A stretch of 64,000 nt of DNA from JAFGAV01 sp041479055 (GTDB lineage: Bacteria > Acidobacteriota > Aminicenantia > Aminicenantales > JAFGAV01): contig OY969762.1 of NCBI GenBank assembly GCA_963702835.1, positions 186,001 to 250,000 on the forward strand, given 5' to 3'. This document shows positions 9,649-18,495 of the stretch, piece after piece (within the stretch, counting starts at the first letter, position 1; each line of letters opens with the position of its first letter). The notes beneath the pieces were generated by a model. The model saw nothing but the letters and a program-made list of their open reading frames with translations, was not told the origin of the DNA and searched no databases. The position numbers and the translations under genes are program-made.

Positions 9649-9725
9649 GCAGGAAGGGCTAGATTTGATTTCCTTTGACTAAAATCCCATTCCTTGTTAG
9701 TCTTATTTCATTCTGAGAAGGTGGG

Positions 9726-12700
9726 ATGGAAGTGGCCGTTAAGTGTCCTAAATGCCATTCTGAGAATCCCGGTACCTTGAAATTCTGCGGGGAGTGCGGT
9801 ACCCCGCTCCCGCTGCCCAAAGGGCATATTCCGAAGGGCACGGAAACCTTCCAGACTCCCATCAAGGAACTGACGACAGGCTCGACGTTTGCCGGCCGCT
9901 ACCAGGTGATCGAGGAGCTTGGCCGCGGCGGCATGGGCAAGGTTTATAAGGTCTTCGACAACGACATTCAGGAGAAGATCGCCCTCAAGCTTCTGCGGCC
10001 CGAGATCGCGCTCGACAAAGAGACCGTCGAGCGCTTCTCCAACGAGCTGAAGTTGGCCCGCAAGATCAGCCACCGCAACGTCTGCCGCATGTTCGACCTG
10101 GGCAAGGCCGAGGGTACGACCTTCATCACCATGGAGTTCGTACCGGGCGAGGACCTGAAGAAGTTCATCCGGAAGTCCGGTCAGCTCGGGGCCGGCCGGG
10201 CCGTCTCAATCGCCAAGCAGATCTCTGAGGGTTTGGTGGAGGCCCATCATCTGGGCGTCGTCCACCGCGACCTCAAGCCCCAGAACATTATGGTGGACGA
10301 AGACGGGAACGCCCGGATCATGGACTTTGGCATTGCCAGGTCGCTCCGCGGGAAAGGGATTACGGGCGCCGGGGTGATGATTGGAACTCCGGAATATATG
10401 TCGCCGGAACAGGTCGAGGGCAAGGAAGCAGATCAGCGCGCCGACATCTATTCCTTGGGCATCATCCTCTATGAGATGCTGACCGGCCGCGTTCCGTTCG
10501 AGGGAGATACTCCCTTCACCATCGGGGTTAAACATAAAAGCGAAATCCCGCGCGACCCTCGCGACCTGAACACCCAGATCCCCCAGGACCTCGGCCGCCT
10601 GGTCCTCAGATGCTTGGAAAAAGACAAGGCGAAGCGCTACCAGAGCGCCCAGGAGCTCCACGCCGACCTTGAGAAGATCGAGCAGGGCCTGCCGACGACC
10701 GAGCGTGTCGTCTCGAAAAGGAAGTCCTTCACCTCCAAAGAGATCACGGTCAAATTCAATATCAGAAAACTCGCCCTGCCCTTGTCAGCCCTCATCGTGC
10801 TGGCCGCCGCGGCCGTCTTTCTCTGGAAATTCATCCCTCACAAGAAGGCGCCTGCCGCCGCCAAGATCGAGAACTCCATCGCCGTAATCAGCTTCGAGAA
10901 TCAAACCGGCGATAAGAGCTATGACTACCTCCAGAAGGCCATTCCCAATCTGCTCATCACCAGCCTTGAGCAGAAGGGCGGCGCTTATGTCGCGACCTGG
11001 GAACGGCTGCGAGATCTGCTCAAACAGATAGGAAAGGGGGACCTGAATATCATTGATGCCGATACGGGCTTCGAGCTCTGCCGCAGGGAGGGCATACAAG
11101 CCCTTGTCCTGGGGAGCTACGTGAAAGCCGGCGATATATTCGCCCTGGATGTCAAGGTCCTGGACGTCGATACGAAAAGGCTTCTCAAGAGCGCCGGTTC
11201 AAAGGGGAATGGGGTCGACAGCATCCTCGAAAGCCAGATCGACCAACTGACCAAGGAGATATCCCAAGGAATCGCCCTCACCACGAACATGATCCCCTCC
11301 GGTCAGGCCCGGGTGGCCGATATCACGACCAGCTCCATGGAGGCTTATAACTATTTTCTAAGGGGAAAAGAGGAGCTGGAAAAATACTATTGGGACAGCG
11401 CTCGACGATTTCTTGAAAAGGCGGTTGAACTCGACCCGAAGTTTGCTACGGCCTATCTTTATCTCGCAGATACCTACAGCGGTTTGGGCGATGTCAGGGC
11501 TCTGCGCGAAGAAATCGAGAAAGCCAAGGAATATTCCGATAAAGCCACGGAAAAAGAAAAGCTCTACATCGAAGCGGTCTATGCCTTATATGTAAAAGAA
11601 GACTCCCTCGCTTATTCGAACCTTATTGAGCAATTGACGCAGAAGTATCCAAAAGAAAAAGAATTCCATCTTGAATTGGCCGATTCGCTATTAAATACGG
11701 ACTTGCCCAGGGTGATAGAGGAGTACACCAAAGCCTTGGAAATTGATCCCCAATATGGACTTGCCTTAAATGAACTGGCCATAATTTACAGAGGAACAGG
11801 GGATTACGAGAAATCACTTGAATTGTTCAGAAGGTATGCCACCGCTTCTCCGGGCGATGCCAATCCATTCGATTCCATGGCCTGGACGTATTTACGGATG
11901 GGCGATCTCGACCAGGCCCGAGCGAAATTCAAAGAAGCTCTTGAGGCCGAACCTGATTTTTTTTGGTCGCTCAAGGGAATATTCTATGTTTCTGCTCTAA
12001 GCCAGGATTATCCCGAAGCGAAGAAATGGACCGACCATCTCATTTCTATGACCAAATCCCCTGGCCTGATTATTGAGGGATATTGGTGGCGCGCCTTGCT
12101 GGAGTTCTGGCTGGGCCATTTCAAAGGGGCCTTGGAGACGCTACGGGAAGCCGGCGACCTAGCTGATAAAATCTCCAATAAGAACGCCCGGATTTTCGCG
12201 GATTATATCAGAGGTTGCATCCACTTTGAGAGAGGCGAATTTGAGCTCGGCCGGAAATACCTCCAAGCCTGTTGGGATTATGAGACGCGGACATATCCGC
12301 TCGGACGGCCGCAAATTAAGGTGATCTACGGATACGAGCTCGGCCTTATCGCGCTCGGACAAGGACGAATCGATTCGGCCAAGTCGAAATTGGCGGATAT
12401 CAAAGGCTACCTCACGAAGCTTGAGGATCCAATGGGTTGGGATGTCGCCCCTCATTATAATCTTCTCTCTGGGGAGATATTATTGCGGGAAGGAGCGGCC
12501 AAGGCGGCCATAAGCCTCCTGGCCAATATGGCGCCTCAAAGACCACCTGTCAGCTTCGGAGGACCAACTTATCTGATTGCCTATAACCTGCCTCCCTTCA
12601 AAGATGTGCTGGCTCGGGCTTACCAACAGAATGGAGAAATCGACAAAGCCATTGCCGAGTACGAGCGCCTGATCACCATCGGCCCGCAAAATATCTCGCG

Positions 12701-12875
12701 CGCTCTGATCCATCCCCTCAATTATTATCGCCTGGGCAAGCTCTATGAGCAAAAAGGCGCGGTGGCCAAAGCGGAGGAGGATTACCGGCGCTTCCTCGAC
12801 CTCTGGAAAGACGCCGACCCCGGACTGCCCGAGGTTGGGGATGCCAGGAAAAGGCTAGCTGGACTGCAGCAATAA
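9726..12875 (+). CDS. Zinc-ribbon Ser/Thr protein kinase with TPR tail
   Basis: The 1049-aa protein has a short zinc ribbon (CPKC and CGEC, residues 7-25). A eukaryotic-like kinase domain (about 57-320) has the glycine loop GRGGMGKVYK, catalytic HRDLKPQNIM and DFGIAR. A single transmembrane helix (about 346-368) is followed by a FlgO/TolB-N-like segment (IAVISFENQTGDKSYDYLQK) and many TPR repeats (about 540-1045). All kinase catalytic residues are present. The kinase should face the cytoplasm with the TPR part outside. Start is the ATG at 9726, preceded by GAGAAGGTGGG. The target is unknown. It starts 75 bp beyond the IS21 end, so its original promoter may have been affected. Confidence 0.93.
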   Translation: MEVAVKCPKCHSENPGTLKFCGECGTPLPLPKGHIPKGTETFQTPIKELTTGSTFAGRYQVIEELGRGGMGKVYKVFDNDIQEKIALKLLRPEIALDKETVERFSNELKLARKISHRNVCRMFDLGKAEGTTFITMEFVPGEDLKKFIRKSGQLGAGRAVSIAKQISEGLVEAHHLGVVHRDLKPQNIMVDEDGNARIMDFGIARSLRGKGITGAGVMIGTPEYMSPEQVEGKEADQRADIYSLGIILYEMLTGRVPFEGDTPFTIGVKHKSEIPRDPRDLNTQIPQDLGRLVLRCLEKDKAKRYQSAQELHADLEKIEQGLPTTERVVSKRKSFTSKEITVKFNIRKLALPLSALIVLAAAAVFLWKFIPHKKAPAAAKIENSIAVISFENQTGDKSYDYLQKAIPNLLITSLEQKGGAYVATWERLRDLLKQIGKGDLNIIDADTGFELCRREGIQALVLGSYVKAGDIFALDVKVLDVDTKRLLKSAGSKGNGVDSILESQIDQLTKEISQGIALTTNMIPSGQARVADITTSSMEAYNYFLRGKEELEKYYWDSARRFLEKAVELDPKFATAYLYLADTYSGLGDVRALREEIEKAKEYSDKATEKEKLYIEAVYALYVKEDSLAYSNLIEQLTQKYPKEKEFHLELADSLLNTDLPRVIEEYTKALEIDPQYGLALNELAIIYRGTGDYEKSLELFRRYATASPGDANPFDSMAWTYLRMGDLDQARAKFKEALEAEPDFFWSLKGIFYVSALSQDYPEAKKWTDHLISMTKSPGLIIEGYWWRALLEFWLGHFKGALETLREAGDLADKISNKNARIFADYIRGCIHFERGEFELGRKYLQACWDYETRTYPLGRPQIKVIYGYELGLIALGQGRIDSAKSKLADIKGYLTKLEDPMGWDVAPHYNLLSGEILLREGAAKAAISLLANMAPQRPPVSFGGPTYLIAYNLPPFKDVLARAYQQNGEIDKAIAEYERLITIGPQNISRALIHPLNYYRLGKLYEQKGAVAKAEEDYRRFLDLWKDADPGLPEVGDARKRLAGLQQ

Positions 12876-12993
12876 TATTTTCTGGGATTAATACACCTAT
12901 AACACCGGATATAGAATCCGTCTCCTTTTGACGCAAATACCCCGGTAAATATGGGCTAATAACGAGGCAACAAATCTTTTATGTGACCAAATT

Positions 12994-13308
12994 GTGACTA
13001 AATTATCGGAATGGACAATATTGGGTCCTCTCTCCAAGGTTATTTCCCTTTATACCTGGACCGATCTAAGGGGGCAGGTCACCCTCCAGAGGATGGACGA
13101 GAAGGGTGTGACCAGGGCAGAGGGTCGGAGGACAATTGAAATAGGTCAGATATATCCGGCCAAGTTCGGCCGATGGAAATACGGGATATCATTTTCTTAT
13201 AGAGATGTCTGGAGGTCAAAGTTCTATGAACATAAGCATATCGAGGTCTACTGTGTTGACGAAGGAGAAGATACCCTTGTTATAACGGTTGTAGTAAAAT
13301 ATTTCTAG
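12994..13308 (+). CDS. DUF4258-domain protein, possible toxin partner
   Basis: The 104-aa frame begins with GTG; the true start may be later. The central and C-terminal part fits DUF4258, with RMDEKGVTRAE (helix), KFGRWKYG, and the ending YEHKHIEVYC followed by DTLVITVVVKYF. The next gene, 10 bp downstream, is DUF2283. These two families are commonly found as adjacent pairs with a toxin-antitoxin-like distribution, but their biochemical role is not established. Confidence 0.65.
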   Translation: MTKLSEWTILGPLSKVISLYTWTDLRGQVTLQRMDEKGVTRAEGRRTIEIGQIYPAKFGRWKYGISFSYRDVWRSKFYEHKHIEVYCVDEGEDTLVITVVVKYF

Positions 13309-13318
13309 GAGAGCTCCA

Positions 13319-13552
13319 ATGGACATTACCTATGATCCGAGATGCAACATCGCCTATATCCGTCTTCGGAGGAAAGCCCCCGGAGTCAAAACTATCCAAG
13401 TTAGCGAGGAGATGAACATCGACCTCTCTCCGGATGGAAAAGTTTACGGAATTGAGCTCCTGAATGCGCGCGAGCAGCTGATCAAGGGGAAGAAGATTTC
13501 TTTTGTTGATGAGTCGACGGGCAAGGCCCGTGAACTCCTTTTGGTTTCATAA
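13319..13552 (+). CDS. DUF2283-domain protein, partner of DUF4258
   Basis: The 77-aa protein matches DUF2283 along its length: MDITYDPRCNIAYIRLR at the start, then a central GKVYGIELLNARE. It starts with ATG after AGGAGAGCTCCA, a good ribosome binding site. The 10-bp gap to the preceding gene indicates co-transcription. It may act as the antitoxin of the pair (inference). Confidence 0.75.
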   Translation: MDITYDPRCNIAYIRLRRKAPGVKTIQVSEEMNIDLSPDGKVYGIELLNAREQLIKGKKISFVDESTGKARELLLVS

Positions 13553-13592
13553 AGGGCGGAATTCTTTTCAGAAGTCTTTTTGGAGGGGGAAG

Positions 13593-14804
13593 ATGGCTGT
13601 GCCCGAATATTCAAACTCCCAGCTCACCAAGTTCGAGAGTTGTCCGCTTCAGTATCGTCTCATCTACGTGGACCGGATCAAGCGCCCCGAGGAGGGGGTC
13701 GAGGCCTTCCTGGGCCAGCGCTTCCACGAGGCCATGGAATGGCTCTACCGCGAGCGCGCTTTCCGGCTCGTCCCGCTCGAGGAACTTCTCGGGTTCTACG
13801 AGGCGCAGTGGAAGGCGGCCTGGCATGCGGACGTGAAGATCACCAAGAAGGAGCGCCAGCCCGACGACTATCGGCTCCTCGGCCGCCGGTTTATCGAGGA
13901 CTATTACAGGCGCCATCAGCCCTTCGCCGAGGGGCGGGTCCTGGGCCTGGAGCGGTATATCCAATTCCCTCTAGTAGCCGAGGGGACGCGCTACGCGTGC
14001 AAGGGAGTCATCGACCGGCTCATGCTGGCGCCGGACGGCGCCTTCGAGATTCACGATTACAAGACGGGGGCGGGCCTGCCGGTTCAGGCTGAGCTCGACA
14101 AGGACAGACAGCTGGCTCTCTACCAGATCGGGGTCCAGAAACTCTGGCCCGAGGCAAGAGAGGTGCGGCTCGTCTGGCATTTGGCCGCTTTCGATATGGA
14201 GATGAGGTCGGCGCGGACGCCGGAGGCGCTCGAGGGGCTTAAGGGCGGGATCATGGGCCTCATCGACAGGATCGAGGCGGAGCGGGAATTCGGGCCGCAC
14301 GAGAGCGCGCTCTGCGACTGGTGCTCCTATTGGGATTTGTGCCCGGCGAAGAAGCACCTGGTGAAGGTCGGGGCGCTGCCGGCGGACCGCTGGAAGGACG
14401 AGCCCGGCGTCGCCATCGTCGACGCTTACGGCGAGCTATGGAAAAAGAAGCGGGAGATCGAGGCGGAGGCTGCCGCGGTCGAACAGGAGCTCGCTGAGGT
14501 GCGGGACGCGGCGGTGGGATTTGCCGAGAGGGAAGGCGTCAGCGTCATCGCCGGGACGGGCCGGAGGCTCAGGGTGACAGGCCGGGAGCACGTGAGCGCG
14601 CCGGCCAAGGGGAGCGAGGAGAGGGCAGAGCTGGAGGGCGAGTTGAGGGCGCTCGGCGTCTGGGACGAGGTCGCGACACTCGACCCGGCTGCACTTGAGA
14701 AGGCCATGACAGAGGGCCGGTGGGGCGCCGAGATCGTAGGGCGGATCAAAGCCTATGTCAGCACCGAAAAGCGATATACGGTGACGTTGAAAGAGAATGG
14801 CTGA
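13593..14804 (+). CDS. RecB/AddB-type PD-(D/E)XK nuclease with Fe-S cluster
   Basis: The 403-aa start is set at the ATG at 13593, with GGAGGGGGAAG just upstream; the frame is open further back without a site. The protein has ESCPLQYRL at residues 13-21, GVIDRLM then EIHDYKTG (the Asp and Asp-x-Lys of the PDDEXK site) at about 138-158, and CDWCSYWDLC near 241-250. One N-terminal Cys plus three C-terminal Cys is the AddB/Cas4-like 4Fe-4S arrangement. The C-terminal 120 residues are a coiled-coil-like extension. No helicase or cas gene is adjacent, so its pathway (repair or defence) is open. Confidence 0.85.
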   Translation: MAVPEYSNSQLTKFESCPLQYRLIYVDRIKRPEEGVEAFLGQRFHEAMEWLYRERAFRLVPLEELLGFYEAQWKAAWHADVKITKKERQPDDYRLLGRRFIEDYYRRHQPFAEGRVLGLERYIQFPLVAEGTRYACKGVIDRLMLAPDGAFEIHDYKTGAGLPVQAELDKDRQLALYQIGVQKLWPEAREVRLVWHLAAFDMEMRSARTPEALEGLKGGIMGLIDRIEAEREFGPHESALCDWCSYWDLCPAKKHLVKVGALPADRWKDEPGVAIVDAYGELWKKKREIEAEAAAVEQELAEVRDAAVGFAEREGVSVIAGTGRRLRVTGREHVSAPAKGSEERAELEGELRALGVWDEVATLDPAALEKAMTEGRWGAEIVGRIKAYVSTEKRYTVTLKENG

Positions 14805-14813
14805 ATTCATACT

Positions 14814-15077
14814 TCACAGCGATTTCAGATGCTTTCGGGCTCCCCGTAAGGTTTTATAGCTTTTGCCGCGTTCGGCGACCAGGCGTTCGATTTTACCCCA
14901 TTCTTCTTGCGTGTAGGTTTTCCTCTCGTTTATTTCGCAAGGCAAAAAGAAGACGCCACGGTCGGTCACCTTGAAAATGACGGCGGAGCCCTTTTTCAGG
15001 TTGAAAATATCGCGGATCGGAGCCGGCACGGTAACTTGTCCCTTCGAGGTCATCCTGGCGATTTCAATAATTTCCAT
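14814..15077 (-). CDS. AbrB/MazE-type antitoxin, apparently orphan
   Basis: The 87-aa protein has the swapped-hairpin AbrB domain: ARMTSKGQVTVPAPIRDIF, then LKKGSAVIF. The C-terminal tail should bind a toxin. The ATG follows AAGGAA. No toxin gene lies next to it: downstream, 9 bp away, is the end of the converging nuclease gene. It resembles VapB of the VapBC pair at 27.4-28.0 kb, and a fragment of a second VapC lies at 24.6 kb. Confidence 0.85.
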   Translation of the reverse strand: MEIIEIARMTSKGQVTVPAPIRDIFNLKKGSAVIFKVTDRGVFFLPCEINERKTYTQEEWGKIERLVAERGKSYKTLRGARKHLKSL

Positions 15078-15104
15078 TATAATTCCTTACTTTCCTACAT
15101 TCTT

Positions 15105-15133
15105 ACAATATATCCAAATAAATAAATTGTCAA
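15105..15133 (-). promoter_or_regulatory. Predicted promoter of the AbrB antitoxin
   Basis: Minus strand: TTGACA (15133-15128), 17-bp spacer, TATTGT (15110-15105). The predicted start of transcription leaves a leader of about 20 bases. Confidence 0.45.
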
Positions 15134-15269
15134 CGACAACAAGAATAACGGAAGGAAAATGAGGGAATTCTCATCATTCGCCGTTTTCCAAAAAAGCGGG
15201 GAAAATTGACCATCGTCTCGCCGAGGGGAGCATAGCCAGCCCGAATATTCGATTTCCTAGTTAACTGAT

Positions 15270-15602
15270 TCAGGCGTGGCTCAGTTTGGCGCTGACCAGC
15301 CGATTGAGGCTGATTCCTTCCTCGGCCGCCTTCATGGTCAATTCTCTATGGACCTCCGGAGGCACTCTCACGATGAACTTTCCGCTGAAGACTCGGCCGG
15401 AAAGAGAGACCGGGGGGGCTTCTCCGTTTTTCTTCATATCGGAGACGGCCTCCTCGACGACCTTTCGAATCCCCCGCAGCGCTTCCTCGGGGCTTCCTGC
15501 AACCCAGCTAAGGCTCGGGAATTCGGCGCAAAGCCCGACGTATTCCTGGTCTTCCTCGGACCATACAATACGGTAGGTGTAACGGTCATTTTTCAGGCTC
15601 AT
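15270..15602 (-). CDS. hicB: HicB antitoxin
   Basis: The 110-aa protein has a degenerate RNase H fold at the N-terminus (YRIVWSEEDQEYVGLCAEFP, SLSW) and a ribbon-helix-helix C-terminus (VPPEVHRELTMKAAEEGISLNRLV). This is the HicB layout that neutralises HicA and represses the operon. It overlaps the 3' end of hicA by 17 bp, so translation is coupled. Confidence 0.93.
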   Translation of the reverse strand: MSLKNDRYTYRIVWSEEDQEYVGLCAEFPSLSWVAGSPEEALRGIRKVVEEAVSDMKKNGEAPPVSLSGRVFSGKFIVRVPPEVHRELTMKAAEEGISLNRLVSAKLSHA

Positions 15603-15846
15603 TTTCTTCCTCCAATCTCTTAACGGCTGCGAGCACCTGCTTCACCTGATAAGCCTTAGCCATTCCCCTGTCCTCCTGGATGTTTATCATCGGATCATCA
15701 GCCCAGGATGTCTTGTAGATCCTGTGGCTGGTTCCACGCTGACGCGCGCGCCCGAAATACAGGTCGCATATTTTGCAAAGGTCTTTAAAGCGCACATTGT
15801 TTGGGCTTGCTTCGAATTTGGCTAAGAGCGTGGTTAGCTTGCGCAC
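15586..15846 (-). CDS. hicA: HicA-family mRNA interferase toxin
   Basis: The 86-aa protein has the HicA core (GTSHRIYKTSW, then INIQEDRGMAKAYQVKQVL), including the catalytic His in the SH motif. HicA has a dsRNA-binding-like fold and cleaves mRNA. The start is GTG at 15846, lying at or just after the predicted transcription start, so the message may be leaderless. It precedes hicB, the usual order. Confidence 0.88.
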   Translation of the reverse strand: MRKLTTLLAKFEASPNNVRFKDLCKICDLYFGRARQRGTSHRIYKTSWADDPMINIQEDRGMAKAYQVKQVLAAVKRLEEENEPEK

Positions 15847-15850
15847 GGCT

Positions 15851-15878
15851 ATGATATCAAAATTGATACTATTGTCAA
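15851..15878 (-). promoter_or_regulatory. hicAB promoter with palindromic operator
   Basis: Minus strand: TTGACA (15878-15873), 16-bp spacer, TATCAT (15856-15851). The palindrome TATCAAAATTGATA (15855-15868) fills the spacer and overlaps the -10, a natural place for HicB binding and autorepression. Confidence 0.5.
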
Positions 15879-15935
15879 GGGGGCTTACGTCCTTTTTCCA
15901 TAAGAAAAAGACGATCTTGAGTATAGAGGAATATC

Positions 15936-16003
15936 ATCTTGCGTCCGTGCGGACCGGATCAAGCGCTACGAGGAGGGGATCGTGGTCTTCCTGGGCCAGC
16001 GCC
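15936..16003 (+). pseudogene. Short fragment resembling the RecB-type nuclease gene
   Basis: About 65 bases here closely match positions around 13656-13722 of the nuclease gene (shared GGACCGGATCAAGCGC and CTTCCTGGGCCAGCGC). No reading frame is kept. It is a piece of a second, deleted copy or a local duplication. The rest of 15847-16075 holds only the hicAB promoter and nothing else I recognise. Confidence 0.6.
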
Positions 16004-16075
16004 CGGAGTGAGACTGCGAGGAGTGTTGTGCTGTCTTTAGTATAGGGATATTCGGTATGAGCCAAATGAGAATAA

Positions 16076-16153
16076 TTCACCCCAGGGGTGAATAAAATAC
16101 TTGACAATCTGTCAAGCCCTGATTATTATGCGAGTATTCAGCCCAGGGTTGAA
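16076..16153 (+). promoter_or_regulatory. HigA-ImmA promoter flanked by two operator copies
   Basis: A strong promoter, TTGACA (16101-16106), 17-bp spacer, TATTAT (16124-16129), lies between two 17-bp near-palindromes: TTCACCCCAGGGGTGAA (16076-16092) and TTCAGCCCAGGGTTGAA (16137-16153). A third palindrome, TTGACAATCTGTCAA, covers the -35. The downstream HTH protein is the obvious repressor. One operator sits upstream of the -35 and the other at the transcription start. Confidence 0.65.
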
Positions 16154-16211
16154 AGGATGCTGAAGGGAGAAAGAGCCGAGGTGATTTGCGTGGAAGAAGT
16201 GAGTAAACATT

Positions 16212-17320
16212 ATGGCGACTGAAAAGCGCATCTATTCTGATTTGCCCATTCAGCCCGGCGAATACCTTGCCGAGGTTCTTGCCGTCAAAAGGATGGCCCA
16301 AGCCGAGTTGGCTAGGCGCATCGGCCGTCCCATTCAGGCAGTCAATGAAATCATTAAAGGCGAGAAGGCCATTACGCCGGCGACCGCTCTTCAGCTGGAA
16401 AGAGCGCTCGACGTCCCCGCCCATATCTGGACCGGGCTCGAAACCCGCTACCAGCTCATCAAGGCCCGGCTGGAGGAAAAGAAGCAGCTCCCAAAGGAGT
16501 CCGTATATCTCAGGCGAATCCCCTATAAGCAATTGGCGGACCTCGACTGCGTGGAAAAGGCCCGGGACAAGGAGAACAAAATCAGGGAACTCCACCGTTT
16601 TTACGGGGTGTCGTCTCTGGCGAACTTGCCCGGGATCAAGGCCTATGAGGCGTCTTTCCGTTGCGGCGGGGCGCGAGATGCGACCAGTTATGCCCTGGCC
16701 GCATGGATAAGGTGCGCGGAGTTACGGGCCGCCGAAGCGCCCGCCGAAACCTTCGATAAGGGAAAGTTGCGGAATATCTTAGCGATATTCGAGCCCTCAG
16801 CACGAAGGACCCGGCTGAATTTATGCCTGAGCTCAGGCGGATTCTAGAACGGTGCGGCGTGGTCCTGGTGCTTCTCCCTAATTTCCCGAAGACGTACGCC
16901 CATGGGGCGACGTTTTGGGCGCGGCCCGACAAAGCTGTTCTCCTGATGAGTATCAGGGGAAAGTGGGCGGACATTTTTTGGTTCAGTTTGTTTCATGAGT
17001 TGGGGCATATCCTTCTTCATAAGAAGAAGACTTTTATCGATGCTCGCAAGGTTTCTCCGAAGTTGGCCCGACTGGAAAAAGAGGCGGATGATTTCGCGGC
17101 GAATTCATTGATCGGGGCCAGGCGTTTTGAGGATTTTGTCCTTAAAGTGGACTTTAGCGAAGCGGCGATCGAGGCCTTTTCTGGAGAGGTCGGTGTTTCC
17201 ACCGGCATCGTGATTGGGCGGCTTCAGCACGAGGGACGCTTGAGTCAATATTCGGAATTAAACCGGCTGCGCGCCAAGTACGAGTTGAACTGTGTAAATC
17301 ACCGCCCAGGGAAGCTGTAA
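16212..17320 (+). pseudogene. HigA-type HTH fused to ImmA/IrrE peptidase, frameshifted
   Basis: The first frame (16212 to about 16783) has a HigA-like helix-turn-helix (QAELARRIGRPIQAVNEIIK, residues 32-51) and a middle domain. The second frame continues as IRALSTKDPAEF and MPELRRIL, into an ImmA/IrrE zinc peptidase domain with FHELGHILLHKKK (HExxH-like HELGH). Adding one base near 16780-16786 would give one protein of about 370 aa. This HTH-peptidase fusion is a known antitoxin or stress-regulator type. No HigB toxin is visible upstream, where only a 21-codon frame (16157-16222) occurs. It may be dead, or the base may be a sequence error. Confidence 0.8.
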
Positions 17321-17391
17321 CATCCATGGCAGCAAGGGACCGGTCTCGATAAAAATTTACGTAAAATAAAGAGTCTCCCGGAGGTGAAGTC

Positions 17392-17574
17392 ATGACCATC
17401 GGCGGAATCTCGATCATCCTGATCTTGGGTATATGCAATTTCCTGCTGATTCTTTTCCAGGCGGCGTCCGGCCTCAGGCTCATCAAACCGAAAATTGGCG
17501 TCCATAAAAAAACGGGCATCCTCCTCCTGATTTTTGCCGCCACTCACGGGCTTCTTGCGATTCTAACAACTTAA
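17392..17574 (+). CDS. Small two-helix membrane protein
   Basis: This 60-aa protein has two hydrophobic segments (about residues 4-24 and 42-58) separated by the basic loop LRLIKPKIGVHKKTG. There is a His in the loop (HKKTG) and one in the second helix (ATHG), which recalls small cytochrome-b-like fragments, but no family is assigned. Good ribosome binding site (CCGGAGGTGAAG). Confidence 0.55.
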   Translation: MTIGGISIILILGICNFLLILFQAASGLRLIKPKIGVHKKTGILLLIFAATHGLLAILTT

Positions 17575-17657
17575 CGGTGATCAGTACGCCTGGATTTCTG
17601 GGCATGTCGGGCCGGGCATTTTCTCATCTGTGAGTGCCATGCGCGGCCCGAGGCGGC

Positions 17658-17686
17658 TTGACATTTTCTGAGTCCAGTTCTATATT
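17658..17686 (+). promoter_or_regulatory. Promoter of the OmpW-like gene
   Basis: TTGACA (17658-17663), 17-bp spacer, TATATT (17681-17686). The leader of about 90 bases includes a hairpin TACGCC (17720-17725) / GGCGTA (17734-17739). Confidence 0.6.
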
Positions 17687-17782
17687 CATATTGCAAAAGG
17701 GAAATTGTTAATGCGTAAATACGCCTGCGGCAAGGCGTAGCCGCACATGGAATTCCCATTTTTTTACCTCAAAGGAGGTCCT

Positions 17783-18479
17783 ATGAATCACACGAATGCA
17801 CGTGAACAAAGAAGATCTAACCTTTTATTCCGAACAGCATGCCTCGTGACTCTAGCCCTATGGATCGTGCTACCGGCATTTGCCGGAGAACCGGAGAGAG
17901 AATGGCCGCTGGGGATAGGGGTCGGGCTGGCGGGGGGGTATGCCAAACCGTCCAATGAATTGTACTCCGGAGGCATGGCCTTCGGTTTTTGCGTTTCTAT
18001 CGGCTTCATAGAGTACTTGGCCGTTGAAATCACGGGCCAATACTTCGGGCCAAAGGTTGAATCTTCGGACGAAGGGCTGAGCAAAGGGAAACTGAGCATT
18101 ATGCCCATCCAATTGAGCCTCCAGGGCCGTTATCCCTTCAGCGGAGGCCGACTCGTACCCTATCTCGAGCTCGGGGGAGGCTATTATCTCAATAATTTTA
18201 CCGTGGACGGCGACCTAGCTGGAAACTGGGAACGAGTGGGTTTTAAATTAGAAGAAAAGGTCGAAAGCGCCATGGGTTTCCATTTCGGTGCAGGGCTTGA
18301 TTTCTATGTGATCCGGAACCTTTCGCTGGGACTCGGCTTCAAATACTGTCTGGCCAAAATGAAAGGCAGCTGGAGCCTTACCGATATAGCCAGCTCGACA
18401 GAGGTTTCAGGAGATTATGTCGGACCTCAAGCTTGATCCCATAATGTTTGGCCTCCGCGTCAGGTATATCTTTAAATAA
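17783..18479 (+). CDS. OmpW-like outer-membrane beta-barrel, 3' frameshift
   Basis: Start is the ATG at 17783 after AAAGGAGGTCC. A signal peptide (LVTLALWIVLPAFAG) precedes a barrel of about 200 residues with alternating strands (LGIGVGLAGGYAKP, LVPYLELGGGYYLNN, FHFGAGLDFYVI). In the recorded frame it stops at 18436 after GPQA. Shifted by one base near 18418-18422 it would end DLKLDPIMFGLRVRYIFK (stop at 18479), the terminal aromatic strand needed for barrel insertion. The frameshift is therefore either an error or removes the last strand. Confidence 0.75.
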
Positions 18480-18495
18480 AGATGGGAGGGATGAG

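Larger units (their letters stand above)
6980..9651 (-). mobile_element. IS21-family insertion sequence (istA broken)
   Basis: The element is about 2.67 kb. Its ends are related inverted sequences, TGCGCATTCTGG at 6980 and the complement of CCAGAATATGCA at 9651. Each end carries repeated 23-bp units: two at the left and four at the right. It contains the two-gene istA-istB arrangement on the minus strand. No direct target duplication was seen (flanks TTTTG and GGAAG differ), so one flank was probably rearranged after insertion. The left end cuts into the DUF2075 helicase fragment. Confidence 0.85.

Noticed and set aside
9652..9725. N-terminal half of the DUF2075 helicase beyond IS21
   Set aside because: No open frame or helicase motif on the right side, so the gene is truncated and not simply interrupted.
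16157..16222. 21-codon frame before the HigA-like gene
   Set aside because: It could be a leader peptide or toxin relic, but there is no homology or clear ribosome binding site to support it.
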